DNA of 64,000 bases from Stramonita haemastoma (taxonomy: Eukaryota; Mollusca; Gastropoda; Neogastropoda; Muricidae). The first letter of the stretch is position 1. Each line of letters starts with the position of its first letter. The DNA lies in assembly GCA_030674155.1 (NCBI GenBank), contig CM060342.1, positions 29,014,084-29,078,083 on the forward strand, read 5' to 3'. A model generated the notes under the pieces. It was given only the letters and a program-made list of their open reading frames with translations. It was not told the origin of the DNA and did no database searches. A program made the translations under genes and the position numbers. Shown piece after piece: positions 1-9,748 of this stretch.

Positions 1-109
1 AGAATGGCATCAAGTGACGTTCTGTTAAAAGTTTGGTGTGTGATGCCTTAGCCTACTAGCCCCCCATCTCCCTTTCTCAGGGCCAAAGCGGAAGGCACTG
101 TTTCTTTCT

Positions 110-230
110 GTCTTTTCCATTCCTTGCCTAGAGTTCCCGAGGTTCACTAATGGTGAGATTTTTGTGTATGTGATTGTTTTTCTCCCCCACCATTCAGGTG
201 GCCACATTCTGACTTCAGGGATGGTGTCTA
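110..230 (+). repeat. Short interspersed repeat, family E copy
   Basis: The stretch with the words 'gaggttcactaatggtgag' and 'ccacattctgacttcaggg' is repeated with divergence at 39945-40050 and, more weakly, at 53245-53300. No coding potential or tRNA-like promoter is visible. It could be the 3' part of a larger element. The orientation is arbitrary. Confidence 0.5.
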
Positions 231-242
231 AACATGACCCCT

Positions 243-402
243 GTGTGTATGCTGTTGGGTTTTTTTTCTGTCATCCATTCTTACCAGCACATAATGGCCT
301 ACTCTTACAAAAGGCAGAACAGGTTTTTAAGGTGTGTGGAAGATGTTCTCTGTGTGTTTGCCCGCAGGGCTTCGGTTTTTAGTCTGTCCAGAGGTTTTTG
401 AC
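243..402 (-). mobile_element. SINE family B, internal fragment
   Basis: Shares the words 'caatggcctactctta'-like, 'gcagaacagg' and 'aagatgttct' with the near-complete copy at 56451-56756. The tRNA-like head is missing, so this is a truncated copy in the same (minus) orientation. Confidence 0.6.
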
Positions 403-434
403 AATCAGTTTGATTTTTTTTTTTTTTTTTTCAA

Positions 435-728
435 GCCGCCGCGGTAGTCGAGTGGTTAGGGCGTTGGACTCGTAATCTAAAGGTTGCGGGTTCGATCCCA
501 GCTGTCCGCTATGGCGTTGTGCCCTTGGAAAAGGCACTTTACGGCTATTTTCTCACCCCACCAGTGTTAAAAGGGGTACCAACCTTGTGTTGGGGGGTTA
601 ACCCTGCGATAGACTGGCGTCCTATCCAGGGGGGAGTCTATGACTCTCAGTCGCTTAGCGCCACAGAAACCGGGATAAGCACCGGCCTGATGAGCCTTAG
701 GCTCGGGACAGACTTTAACTTTAACTTG
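435..728 (+). mobile_element. tRNA-Thr-like SINE, family A copy 1
   Basis: The head has an A-box region (gtagtcgagtggttagg), an anticodon arm TTGGA-CTCGTAA-TCTAA whose loop reads CGT (a Thr anticodon), and a B box (gggttcgatccc). A non-tRNA body of about 210 bp follows, with the words 'gcgatagactggcgtccta' and 'agcaccggcctgatgagcct', then a short (CTTTAA)-type tail. Two further copies lie at 15999-16286 and 31118-31406, and all share both ends, which defines the unit. It sits just upstream of the first visible BUD23 exon, presumably in an intron. The apparent open frame over it is not a gene. Confidence 0.9.
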
Positions 729-744
729 ATTTTTTTTTCAAACT

Positions 745-838
745 GGGAAGAAAGGGCAAGGCTGGGAATCAAACCCCAGAACCTCACTGTTTACTTGATG
801 GCAGGCAAATGTCTTAACTGTCCTACCACCCTCCTTCT
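745..838 (-). repeat. tRNA-like fragment (possible SINE head)
   Basis: On the minus strand a B-box-like word (ggtttgattcccag) lies downstream of an A-box-like word (ggtaggacagttaagac) at tRNA-like spacing. The pairing is too poor for a functional tRNA. It abuts the 3' tail of SINE A copy 1 and is probably the head of another, degraded SINE. Confidence 0.35.
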
Positions 839-985
839 TGAGTGACTGTTTCAAACGGTTAGACAGCTACATTGTGTAATAATCAGAGCATAACGAAATA
901 CAACAACACTGTTGTGGACCAGATGTTGCAGTTGTAATAGGTACACCTGTCATCTGTATGTAAAGTGTGTATGTTTGATCCACAG

Positions 986-1036
986 AGGCGAGGTGCTCGT
1001 GCTGTGTTCCAGTTCTACCCAGAAAACAGTTCACAG
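986..1036 (+). CDS. BUD23: BUD23 exon a
   Basis: 51 nt, 17 codons, phase 0. The acceptor is 'tgatccacag' and the donor 'cag/gtaggt'. Encodes [17 protein letters not shown], matching the conserved 'RAVLQLYPENSEQ' segment of the family. The exon before it is not visible in 1-985. Confidence 0.88.
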
Positions 1037-1106
1037 GTAGGTTCCAAGTGGTGGTGTACTCTGTGTCACTTTCTTTCAGTTTTAAGTGTTCTGGTGTTGG
1101 TGTGTG

Positions 1107-1149
<43 letters not shown>

Positions 1150-1287
1150 GTGCAAAATTGAAAGTTTACCCATGTGGCCATTTTTGCATCACAGAGTACA
1201 CAGAAGAAAGAAGAATTGCTTTGTCAAGTCACTGGTATCTTTTTTTTTTTTTTGGGGGGGGGGGTGGCGTTAGTGTTTTTTTTTTTT

Positions 1288-1319
<32 letters not shown>

Positions 1320-1952
1320 GGGGGTTGGGTTGGGGTTTTTTGCTTCTTGGCGAGAGCTCTAAGGTTCATATTGTTCCCTCTCTTCTGTCACCACCCTCTT
1401 GTCTATTTTTTTTACCTTTGTGATCCATTCTCCTTTTTTTTTTCTAGAAGATTAAAAGATAACAATTCTCTCCCACCCTAAAGACTGATCCTAGGCTGAC
1501 TGTAGGTGCTTGTACTGAACAGCAGTGCAACACATTTTTGCTCATATGACACAATAGTACTGTCTGGTGTTCAACAAAGAAGAGAAGAAAAAAAAAAGAA
1601 AAAAAAAAGTAGAAGAAGGAAGAATGACCAGAAGATGCGCTGGCCTGACTTGTCAGGGCTGTTACAGCAGGCAAACATTTTTGCTCATATGACAGACAAT
1701 AGTTGCTGTCTGGAACGTTTTAAGAAGAAGAAAGAAGAAGAGAAGGAGGAGGAAGGACAAAGAGATGAGGAGGTGATGAGAGGAAAAGGATATGAATGAA
1801 AATGTTGTGTGGTTTGTTGGGAGGAGTTGAGTTTCATGATGATCACCACACAGGCCATGAAAGCTGGCTTCACTGGGGGGCTGGTGGTGGATTACCCCAA
1901 CAGTGCCAAGGCCAAAAAGTGAGGGACTTGGAAATGTACATGCGGTGTGTGT

Positions 1953-1983
<31 letters not shown>

Positions 1984-4703
1984 GTGTTTGTGTGTGTGTG
2001 TGGGGGGGGTGTTTGTGTGTGTGTGTGTGGGGGGGGGGGGGGTGTGTGTGTGTGTGCATGCATACGTGCGTACATGTGTGTTGTGTTGTGTGTGTGTGTG
2101 TGGTGTGTGTGTGTGTGTGTGTTGTGATATGTTTTTCACTTCTTCAAGATATTTTCCATGATAAATGTCGGTGTCTGTTGCCTAAAGTGGATTTAGAAGC
2201 ATTTATGTCAGTCAGTGTGACTGTGTAGCCATGATAGAAAGTGGACGGCTTTAAGGAGACACCTCTAGGTGTGTGTTAAAGCTTTCATTCTGATATACAA
2301 TGTAGATTTTATGAACAAGAAGGGTTAAAAAAAATTTTTTTCTCTCTATTTCAAATAAAAGGACATGGTTCCGTCTCTTGTTTAGGACAGCACTAAACAA
2401 AGGGTCCCAATTCTATTTCTACTGTATAAAGGGACACAATTCTGTCTCTTTATACTACATAAGGATACCTGATTCTTTTTTTTTTTTTTTTTTTACCTAG
2501 GGTAATTTTCGTTCTTCTAAATCAATATTAATGTGCAGTCACTTTTCTTTTATTTAGAGTTCAGAAATATCATCCAAATTATGTCGGGAACAAAAAAAGT
2601 TTTAGGAAGAAAAAGAACATGGCAGCAGTGTGTGTGTGATGTACTGGTTTTCACAGCTGTGTGTGTGTGTGTGTGCAGAATGTTCCTGTGCCTGTTTTCG
2701 GGGGGACCCAGTCAGCCTCTGCCCCAGGGTCTGGGCACAGAGAGCACGTCCAGGGACAAAACACAGGCCGCCTTCTCCGCTAGGTGAGTTTCAGTGCTGA
2801 CCCCAGGGGGGAGATGGCCACAACAGTCTGGGGTTTTTCAGGGGTTTTTTTGTTTATCCACGTTTGTGGGTTGTTTTTAAACAAATATTTTTAGGGAAAT
2901 ATATTAAATGTGTTTTATATCACAGAGCAGTAGAGGAAAGTATAATATATATATATATAATCTCTCTCTCTCTCTTCTGGAAGTTTTGTGCTTGGAGTTC
3001 CCTCTTTTGTATTCATCTCTTTGTTTTTGCCTTATTTAAAAAAAAAAAAAAAAATCCTGACACCCCCTTCTTGTCTATTTTCTGCCTGCTTGGTCCATTC
3101 TCTTGCTTCAGGTTATTGATGTTACATGCCTTCAAAGCTAAGTGTAGATCTGTGTCAAAACTTTTGTCTTTTTCTGTATTTTGTGGTATTATATGAGTAT
3201 TCTCAAAAAAATAGTTGATAAGTATATATGGAAACATTAACATGATAAATTTCAGCTGTGAGGACAATGGATATTTCGGTCTTATTATATGAATGGTATG
3301 CTTTTGTCAGTCTGTGTGTGTGTATATGTTGGAAGTTTTAAATTATGGCGAGAAAGGTTTGTGGAGGCAGAAGGGACAGGCTATTGTTACTGTGACTGAG
3401 GCGAGTTAACCTGGTGAGAAAGTGACTGTTGTGGGGGGTAAGGTAAGGTCAGTGGTGGTGGTGGTGCAGTTGTAAGTGAGCACAGCTGTCAGTTTCCCCC
3501 ACTTTCAGCTCCTCTCAGCTACTAATTAATCCATCCCATCCCAGCCCAGATGGGGGCCAGCTGGTGCTATTTATAGCAGGAGCTGACCACACATAGACTA
3601 GGTAAAAGAAAGGGGCATGCTAAATACAGCACTCTTGACAGAGTGATGTTGGATTTATGCGTTGTGTGAGGGGTGTCTTGCTCTCTTGTCTGCAGGGAAC
3701 GGTGGAGGAACAAGAAGTCGGGCAAGTCGTGCCGAGACTGGATCCTGGAGAAGAAAGAAAAGAGGCGCAAGCAGGGAAAGTAAGTCATATTTTGATTTTT
3801 TTATGCTATCGGTGTAGACTTTTTGATAACATGACATGTGAACAGTCGAGGGTGAGTTTTTAAGCCCAATTGCTGCATTGTCATCAGGTCAACGTATGTC
3901 TTTAAGTTGCGCCTATAGTTACAGCGCATGTATGTGCAGTATGTGAGAATTAGATATCATTTTCCACCTGTGGGAATGCCAGGGGCCTGTCAGTATAAAT
4001 AACATCCCCAACTTATGGAAATTCTGTGCTTGGAATTCCCTCTTTTCTATCCCTCTCATTCTTGAAAATCATTCTTGAAACTTGTGTTAGAACACACAAT
4101 TTTTTTTTCTTCTCCAAAAAATGTTTATAAGAGTGACATATTTTGCTGTGATTGAAATCGTCTGACATGGTACAGTGTCTACCACCAATCAAACTTTTAA
4201 TTAATAATCATACTGGGTATTGGGGATGAGATAGCTCAGTGGTCAGAGCACTTACTTTCCCCAAGCTTAGGTTAAGCAGCATCCAGTGTGGTTACCAATT
4301 GGATGGGTGACCGTTTACGCGCCTTGGCTTCAGTACAGTTCCCCAGTTCACCCAGCTGTAAATGGGTACCTGCCCTCTTTAGGGTCAGGGAAGGTAAAGC
4401 AGCGAGGGAGAGGAGATGGGTGCCAGCCTCAATATTCTGGCTCCTAGAGGAGTGAGGTCTCTGATGCCTCACTCCCCTACGACCACATAGGTTATGGGAC
4501 ACCTTTACTTTTTTTTTTTTTTAACTGGGTATTGAAACACTTCAACTGGCTTTAAAATGTGAGGAGCTACAACTGTTGTAAAAAAACACCACAACAACAA
4601 AAAAAAACTACACTGTTGTGGTGTGTTGTTGTGTTGCAGGGAGGTTGCTGCAGATACAAAGTACACGGGTCGAAAGAGGAGAACACTGGCCTCGCGTCGC
4701 TGA
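986..4703 (+). CDS. BUD23: BUD23 18S rRNA (guanine-N7)-methyltransferase, 3' half (five exons; 5' end outside window)
   Basis: Join of 986-1036, 1827-1918, 2679-2783, 3696-3779 and 4640-4703; every junction keeps frame and has GT/AG ends. The product is 131 residues up to the stop. Seen: [10 protein letters not shown] and [13 protein letters not shown], then [20 protein letters not shown] (the last strand region of the SAM-methyltransferase fold), then a basic tail with [15 protein letters not shown] and [10 protein letters not shown]. These line up with the C-terminal half of human BUD23, including its LEKKERHRRQG and TGRKRK motifs. Family knowledge: with TRMT112 the enzyme makes m7G in 18S rRNA (human G1639) during nuclear 40S assembly; the basic tail carries nuclear targeting. 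The SAM-binding motifs lie left of the window. The last residues (TLASRR) replace the vertebrate PRF ending. Its convergent neighbour is syntaxin-1. Confidence 0.94.
1510..1730 (+). repeat. GAA-tailed short repeat, family F (two copies, the first partial)
   Basis: Two adjacent units share 'catttttgctcatatgaca' followed by 'ctgtctgg' and end in GAA-rich tails. The second (1628-1730) also has 'gatgcgctggcctgac'. Other copies lie at 7030-7145 (+) and 53315-53410 (-). The GAA tail is a constant feature, which suggests retroposition. They lie in the BUD23 intron between exons a and b. Confidence 0.65.
1827..1918 (+). CDS. BUD23: BUD23 exon b
   Basis: 92 nt ending in phase 2 at 'aaa aa/gtgagg'. 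Encodes [18 protein letters not shown] and then [12 protein letters not shown]. The acceptor is unusual: the sequence before 'ttgagtttc' is purine-rich (ggaggag) with hardly any pyrimidine tract, so the true start could be one codon earlier (after ...gggag). The family reads LELITTQ here, so a two-residue insertion is implied. Confidence 0.88.
1947..2125 (+). repeat. (GT)n array interrupted by G runs
   Basis: Alternating GT blocks and runs of G in the BUD23 intron between exons b and c, starting 28 bp after the exon b donor. Another (GT)n lies at 1108-1150, and G runs lie at 1253-1324. The six-frame open frames here are low-complexity artefacts. Confidence 0.95.
2679..2783 (+). CDS. BUD23: BUD23 exon c
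   Basis: 105 nt. It completes the split lysine codon (aa+a) and ends with a split arginine (ag+g). The acceptor is 'gtgtgtgcag', within a short (GT)n tract that serves in place of a normal pyrimidine tract, and the donor is 'ag/gtgagt'. Encodes [18 protein letters not shown], which matches the FYLCLFSG...LPEGL region, followed by a variable segment rich in Ser, Thr and Gln. Confidence 0.93.
   Translation, partial: NVPVPVFGGTQSASAPGSGHREHVQGQNTGRLLR
2950..3130 (+). repeat. Family G repeat fragment
   Basis: 'ctggaagttttgtgcttgg' and 'agttccctcttttgtattc' recur at 4017-4060 and, reversed, at 55315-55412. Part of the following sequence (cccccttcttgtctatttt) recurs at 1388-1410. A degraded dispersed repeat in a BUD23 intron. 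Confidence 0.4.
3696..3779 (+). CDS. BUD23: BUD23 exon d
   Basis: 84 nt. The acceptor is 'ttgtctgcag' and the donor 'aa/gtaagt'. Encodes [19 protein letters not shown] and then KEKRRKQG, ending in a split lysine. This is the basic, Trp-containing segment that is strongly conserved in BUD23 tails. Confidence 0.95.
3968..4060 (+). repeat. Family G repeat copy
   Basis: 'tgggaatgccaggggcctgt' followed by 'cagtataaataacatc' and 'ggaattccctcttttctat' is found reversed at 55315-55412. It lies in the last BUD23 intron. Confidence 0.6.
4222..4522 (+). mobile_element. Chimeric tRNA/5S rRNA-headed SINE, family D copy 1
   Basis: Begins with a tRNA-like 5' half (gatgagatagctcagtggtc then agagcactta). 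This is followed by 'gttaagcagcatcc', 'gtggttaccaattggatggg' and 'tgaccg', which align with the 5S rRNA internal control region (AAGCAG...GGTTAGTACTTGGATGGG.GACCG). A body follows with 'cagttcacccagctgtaaat', 'ggtaaagcagcgag' and 'ggttatgggacacc', then a T run. The second copy at 26761-27044 shares all these blocks. It lies in the last BUD23 intron. Confidence 0.8.
4640..4703 (+). CDS. BUD23: BUD23 terminal coding exon
   Basis: Acceptor 'gtgttgcag'. Encodes [20 protein letters not shown] and then stops at TGA 4701-4703. [11 protein letters not shown] is the family's C-terminal signature. The following seven residues differ from the usual K-P-R-F ending. Confidence 0.95.
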
Positions 4704-4846
4704 TGCCGTCGTCTGTCTGTCTGTCTGTTTGTGATCAGTGGTGTGGTGTGGATGTGATGGTTTTGCCTGTGTGGATGATACTGGGAAAAAAACCACTCTT
4801 GAACAGATAATGCAGATCTGTTGTTACTGTGTAAGAAAAAGGAGCG

Positions 4847-4852
4847 ATTAAA
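4847..4852 (+). promoter_or_regulatory. Candidate BUD23 poly(A) signal (ATTAAA)
   Basis: ATTAAA lies 144 bp past the BUD23 stop. An alternative AATAAA occurs at 5644-5649. Which is used cannot be told from sequence alone. Confidence 0.4.
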
Positions 4853-4992
4853 TGTATTGAAATGGACACTTTGTGGTGATGTATGGTATGGATGCTTATT
4901 TCCTACCTAGGTTCTTCTTAAATCATAGCACAGTACCTCACATCTGTTCTACTCCTATCAGTCTCCTCCATCCATCCCTGTCACCTTGCGTG

Positions 4993-5026
<34 letters not shown>

Positions 5027-5429
5027 ACATGTAATTTGTAATTTTATATGTAAACGGTTGCATGCGCTTGACTGATTTGAATGAAAGCACTTTGATTTGT
5101 GTACATCACAAGATTCAGCGCCATATATAATCCCATATAGTATTATTATTATTATGTGGGGAAGGTGAGTGTGTGATGATGGGCAGCGTTGGTTTTCTGG
5201 TTGGCCCAGGTCAACAGCTGTGTCGGGTCTATGTCCGTGAAGCACCATGGTCTGAAGTGACGGGGAGATTCTGGGGTTTTTTTGTTTTGTTTTTTTTAGA
5301 TCAGATTTTCAGGATTTCCTGTCATCAACTACCATGTGATAGAATTACATATGTAGCCTCGGGAGTACTGAATAGGGAATCTTTGTTTTCCGACTTCTAT
5401 TGTGATGGACATGAATGGTTGAGCATGCA

Positions 5430-5471
<42 letters not shown>

Positions 5472-5710
5472 GTTTGTCGTCCTCTTCCTTCGCTTCTTTC
5501 CTCTTCTCTGGTATTCTTTTCCTCTAGTGCTTTCATCCAGGGAGATTCTGTAGGCTGGAAGCCCTCTGAAGCCAGATGCCCACACCTCTCACCTCAGCTC
5601 ACACGCAAAACAACCATCAGATTCAACAAGTGAATGCTTGTTTAATAAACAGGACAAGACAGACGCAAATAATTCAGCAAAATGACCCAATGAAGCTAAC
5701 AGTTAGTTAG
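4853..5710. other. Interval with no supported gene: BUD23 3' flank
   Basis: Contains a (GT)n array at 4990-5026 and a (CT)n array at 5433-5468. No conserved reading frame was seen. It may include extended BUD23 3' UTR up to the AATAAA at 5644. Confidence 0.5.
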
Positions 5711-5911
5711 TTAGAAAACAAGACCATGGAGTAACCGTTGCAATCTGGACAGAAAAAGCAGGGCAGGGTCTGTCCTCTTCTGGTCCGGAGGCAGTTTCAG
5801 GTGGTATGGGTATGGACTCCACTCCCCGTCTTGCATTTTCTCTCCAAATGTCTGCTTCATGACTTCAAATGATAATCCAAGTGTGACAAGATTCCTGTAA
5901 TTTCTCCACCG
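5711..5911 (-). CDS. Candidate terminal exon of an unrecognised minus-strand gene
   Basis: A 66-codon open frame of ordinary composition runs from an AG acceptor-like site (gttgcattag/cgg) to a TAA at 5711-5713. It includes EVMKQTFGEKMQDGEW and LKLPPDQKRTDPALLFLSRL. On the minus strand an ATTAAA follows the stop at about 65 nt. No family was recognised. Support comes only from the open frame, the splice-like edge and the poly(A)-like signal. It could equally be random or part of a long syntaxin 3' UTR. Confidence 0.22.
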   Translation of the reverse strand, partial: RWRNYRNLVTLGLSFEVMKQTFGEKMQDGEWSPYPYHLKLPPDQKRTDPALLFLSRLQRLLHGLVF

Positions 5912-7029
5912 CTAATGCAACACGAAGCTCTATGGAAAGAAGTTCTGCACTATTTTGTGCGTGTCTGCTTTTCTTTCGTCCTGTGTACGGGGGAGAAAAC
6001 GAAAAGAGGGGTAGGGGGATACTTCAGGTTGAAAATAATACCAGGAGATAATCTAGCAATAAGAAATCACACTGCAGCTGTCCTTCCCATGTATGAGAGC
6101 TGTAGTTATCGCACAGAAACCATAACTGATGGATAATGAAGAAAGCATGATGCAGAGGGGAGGGATGAATGAAGGTTGCACAAGTTGGGGTGAATTGAAA
6201 ATGAATTCAAAATTGGAACAAAGTCGGAATGAAATCTGAAGGGTCTGTGTATGTTTAGCTATACATCGCTACCACCAACTAAAAAAAAGAAAGAAAAAAA
6301 ATCCCCAAAACAACCATTTCCCAACAGGACATGAAGAACATGAAAATGGAACCGTGGTTTTCCAAAGCACCTCCAAGGAAAGTGGGATGTGTCGACAGTT
6401 TTAACAGGTGTACGCAACGTGGTCAGTTGTTGGCTACAAGACATATGAACGGCTAAATGTTTCACTGTTACCAACATCCCCGTGTTTTGTTTGGAGTGCA
6501 GCAGCTAACTTCCTTCCACATTGTGAAAAGTGATAGTACTGTTTTATTCCGAACAGAAAATGGATTGTGACAGTTACGTGTTTTCTTTAAGTGAACCTGA
6601 ATGCTTTTTTTTTTTTTTTTTTTTTCACAGAATAACGAGTCATCACATTCAGTGCTGCAATGCACAGATGCAAGCTATACCTGTTTTGTACTGAAACTTT
6701 TTTTTTTTAAACAAAAATCTTTTCAATTCTCCTTACAGTTTTTGTCATTCCAGATTTTTTTTTCTTCCTCTCAGATTTACAAGAACCTTAGAGAAGTATG
6801 CGTTGAAGACATTTGCATCCATCTATGTATGAAATAAGTAGCTGAAATGCATTCACCATGAAAAGCATAACTCATCTCTATCCTCACCTCTCTCTCATAT
6901 CTGATGTAAACCCACCTCCCATGTAACACTGGTACAGATCACTATCTTCAGTTCAGCTTCTGTAATGTCGAAACAAACGAACGGTATACTCAGTGACAAA
7001 GACAACCCTTAAAAAGATCTTTCACGCTA
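5912..7029. other. Interval with no supported gene
   Basis: AT-rich unique-looking sequence with poly-T at 6605-6625. I saw no exon or recognisable repeat. Confidence 0.5.
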
Positions 7030-7145
7030 AAGTCTGATGCGCTGGACCTGACTGGTCAGGGCTTAATGGCAGCACGAGGCATTTTCACTCATATGACAAG
7101 ACAACCATAGTTGCTGTGCGAGCGTTCAACGATGAAGAAGAAAAT
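7030..7145 (+). repeat. GAA-tailed short repeat, family F copy
   Basis: Shares 'gatgcgctgg', 'gtcagggctt' and 'cactcatatgacaagaca' and a GAAGAAGAA-type tail with the copies at 1628-1730 and 53315-53410. Confidence 0.65.
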
Positions 7146-7514
7146 ATCTTGACTCACGGTCTTTGTGTTCGCATTACATACGATGATTATGTGTCAGTGG
7201 TGGCTCTACTCCTAATCAAATGACAAGAATGCTTTACGTGTTTCAATCAACTACTTGAAGGACATACATGCTATTTATGTTGACCTCATTAGCTAGTAAA
7301 GGTATGGAAATGTGTCTAACAGATTCATTGTTGAGTAACGTGGGTGAAATACTGAACCACTACTTGCATAAAAAAACCCATCCACGATGTAAGTGTACAT
7401 ACCTTACTTATTATCCCATGCTTTGGTTATGAAGTTGTGGTCGCTTTGACCATCCACACTAACACAGGGTCACAAGAGACCTGATGTCTTGTATTGTCAC
7501 AGGCCAATTCTTCT

Positions 7515-7613
7515 GCCCCCCCCCCCCCCCCCCCCACTTCCCTGATTCAGGAGACCCACTCTGATTTTGCCATTCTTCTTCCCACAACCTCCAACCCCCC
7601 CCCCCCCCCCCCT
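7515..7613. repeat. Poly-C tracts
   Basis: Two runs of C (about 20 and 18) separated by about 60 bp. Such runs are often misassembled, so their lengths are uncertain. Confidence 0.9.
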
Positions 7614-8856
7614 CTCAAAGCTTGTTTCTCTCCCCCAATTGTCTTCATCAAATCAAATTAAAAATGCAGCCCTACCCACACATACCTTCCCGCCCACCTC
7701 CCTCTCACCCTACCCAAAAAGACAATCACACACAAAAAAAAGAAAGAATGTTAAGCACAACAACATCCTTTCTGGAAAGGAATGTTTTGTACACATTTCG
7801 CTAATGAAGATGCAAGGTGATTACATAATCATAACATGCAAGCAGTCTTTTTTTTTTTTTTTAAACCATCTTTTTTTTTTAATTTTTAATTTTTTTTTCT
7901 TCTTAAAGATATTGCACATGGAATAAAAAGCACATACGTCTGGCCTTCTACACCATTCAATCTACTGTCTAGTCAAAATCTGAAAGGTGTTACACGTGTA
8001 CAACAACGTTGATGACAATCGATCAAAGAATGGACATGGCCGCTGTACCTTTACATGCATACACGGTACAACTGTGGAGTAATAATAATAATAATATCAG
8101 GGCAACACTGGAAAAAGTTAGAAGAACAAAACCTCGCTAGGTACACACACACTCACACACACTCGCACAGTCGTACACATTTATCCTGCCCCACCGATGA
8201 GCAAACAGGATTTCCCCGTGACAAAGAGAAAACATGGAAAATCTTTTGACAATCCCAAAAAATCCATAGCGTCGTCAAAAGTGCTGAAAAGGTCTACCCA
8301 AACTATGCTGAATATAGCTACAAGAAAGTATGAATCTAGCACAACAAATTCTTGTGCGGAAAAATGACAAATTGGAATGATGTAGAAAATGGCTTGGCTT
8401 TTTTTTTTTCACTTGCATTCCAAACACATCTTTAAAAAAATTTTTTTTTTATACATACACACATAAAAAAAAAAGATGTTATGTCTTCCAAATATTCGTT
8501 AAAATGATAAATAACGAGGAATCACACACAAAGTGTCGATAAAAACAGATGACATTGAAATTTAATGTATCTATAAATGAAATGTGTGAATGATCATTGC
8601 AACAATTCAAGTTGATTTAAAAAAAACAACAAAAAAACTGGTGATTAATCTTTTCATGCTGTAAACAAATGGTGGATGTCTGTATTTATATTGATTCAAT
8701 ATGTCATTGCATAGCAATATCACTGTTCTGAGTGTATTCTGTTCAAGATTAGAGAGAACGCCACAGGAAAGCTGATAAAGTGGTTAATACACACGACAGT
8801 TCTGTGAACATGTTTTTGTTGTTGCTGTAAATATAATAATATGTGTTTTCACTCAC
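7614..8856. other. Interval with no supported gene
   Basis: AT-rich with A and T runs (7850-7905, 8400-8475). No conserved exon was seen. Confidence 0.5.
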
Positions 8857-8986
8857 CCCTTGTGTCCTCAATTTGATGCTCTTCAAAGAATCTTGAGACA
8901 AGTAAAGATGTGGACCATAGGGAGACTTCTCATAGTACTTGAAAATGTGACACTCCTCCACATGATGAATCACATTGTACCAGATG
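8857..8986 (-). CDS. Weak candidate internal exon, minus strand
   Basis: An open frame including FKYYEKSPYGPHLYLSQ and KSIKLRTQG runs into a perfect donor (ggg/gtgagt) at 8857. The donor phase (0) matches the acceptor phase of the candidate exon ending at 5911. No convincing acceptor defines the other edge (the end given is nominal), and no family was recognised. Confidence 0.14.
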
Positions 8987-9440
8987 TCAGTTTTTTGGTG
9001 TTTTTTTTTAGTAATTAATGCAGGCCTAGTATTAATCAGCAATAAAAAAAAAATTCAATCAAAAAAAAAAAAAGATTGAAAATCGGACGATTCTATGAAA
9101 AGTTATTACGAATTGAAATGCTGAACTTCAGAAAGTGACAAAAGTTAGAAATTGAGGAATTTCACATGGTAACAAGTGGTTGGTATGAGGGGTGGGGGTG
9201 TTTTTAAAACATGCTTTTATAGCAGAAGGAAACGAACTCAGTTTTTTTTTAATACTTGGGTATAAGGTAGGAGGAGACAGCTTACAGTTTTACACTCCAT
9301 CAAAATATTCAAAATGACAGCCTGTCCTCTTGTGGAATATTGGTCAGGTGCAATGCACCTTATTTGGGTGAAGGAAGGGTCACCAATATGCCTTTCCTCT
9401 GAATGTGCTCAGTATATCTGTAATTTGTGATTTTGGACTG

Positions 9441-9538
9441 AGTGTGTGTGTGTGTGTGCGTGTGTGTGGTGTGGCTGCGTGCTGTGATGTGTGCGTGCGT
9501 GTGTGTTGCTGCTATGTGTGTGTGCTGTGGTGTGTGTG

Positions 9539-9614
<76 letters not shown>

Positions 9615-9658
9615 TGTGTGTGTGGTGTGTGTTGTTGTGTGTGTGGTGTGTGTGTGTG

Positions 9659-9693
<35 letters not shown>

Positions 9694-9696
9694 CGT

Positions 9697-9747
<51 letters not shown>

Positions 9748-9748
9748 C
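9441..9748 (+). repeat. Long (GT)n microsatellite
   Basis: About 300 bp of GT repeats with scattered GC, TTG and AGCG interruptions. Confidence 0.97.

Noticed and set aside
435..510. Functional tRNA-Thr gene
   Set aside because: Followed directly by the SINE body, with weak stem pairing, and repeated at three loci with the same body.
519..845. 108-codon open frame as a gene
   Set aside because: It lies over the body of SINE family A and continues into a tRNA-like fragment. The same frame recurs in other SINE copies.
5840..5911. KRAB-box similarity of WRNYRNLVTLGLS in the candidate exon
   Set aside because: The likeness is a few residues long, the rest of the box is missing, and KRAB domains are not expected in an invertebrate. 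Treated as chance.
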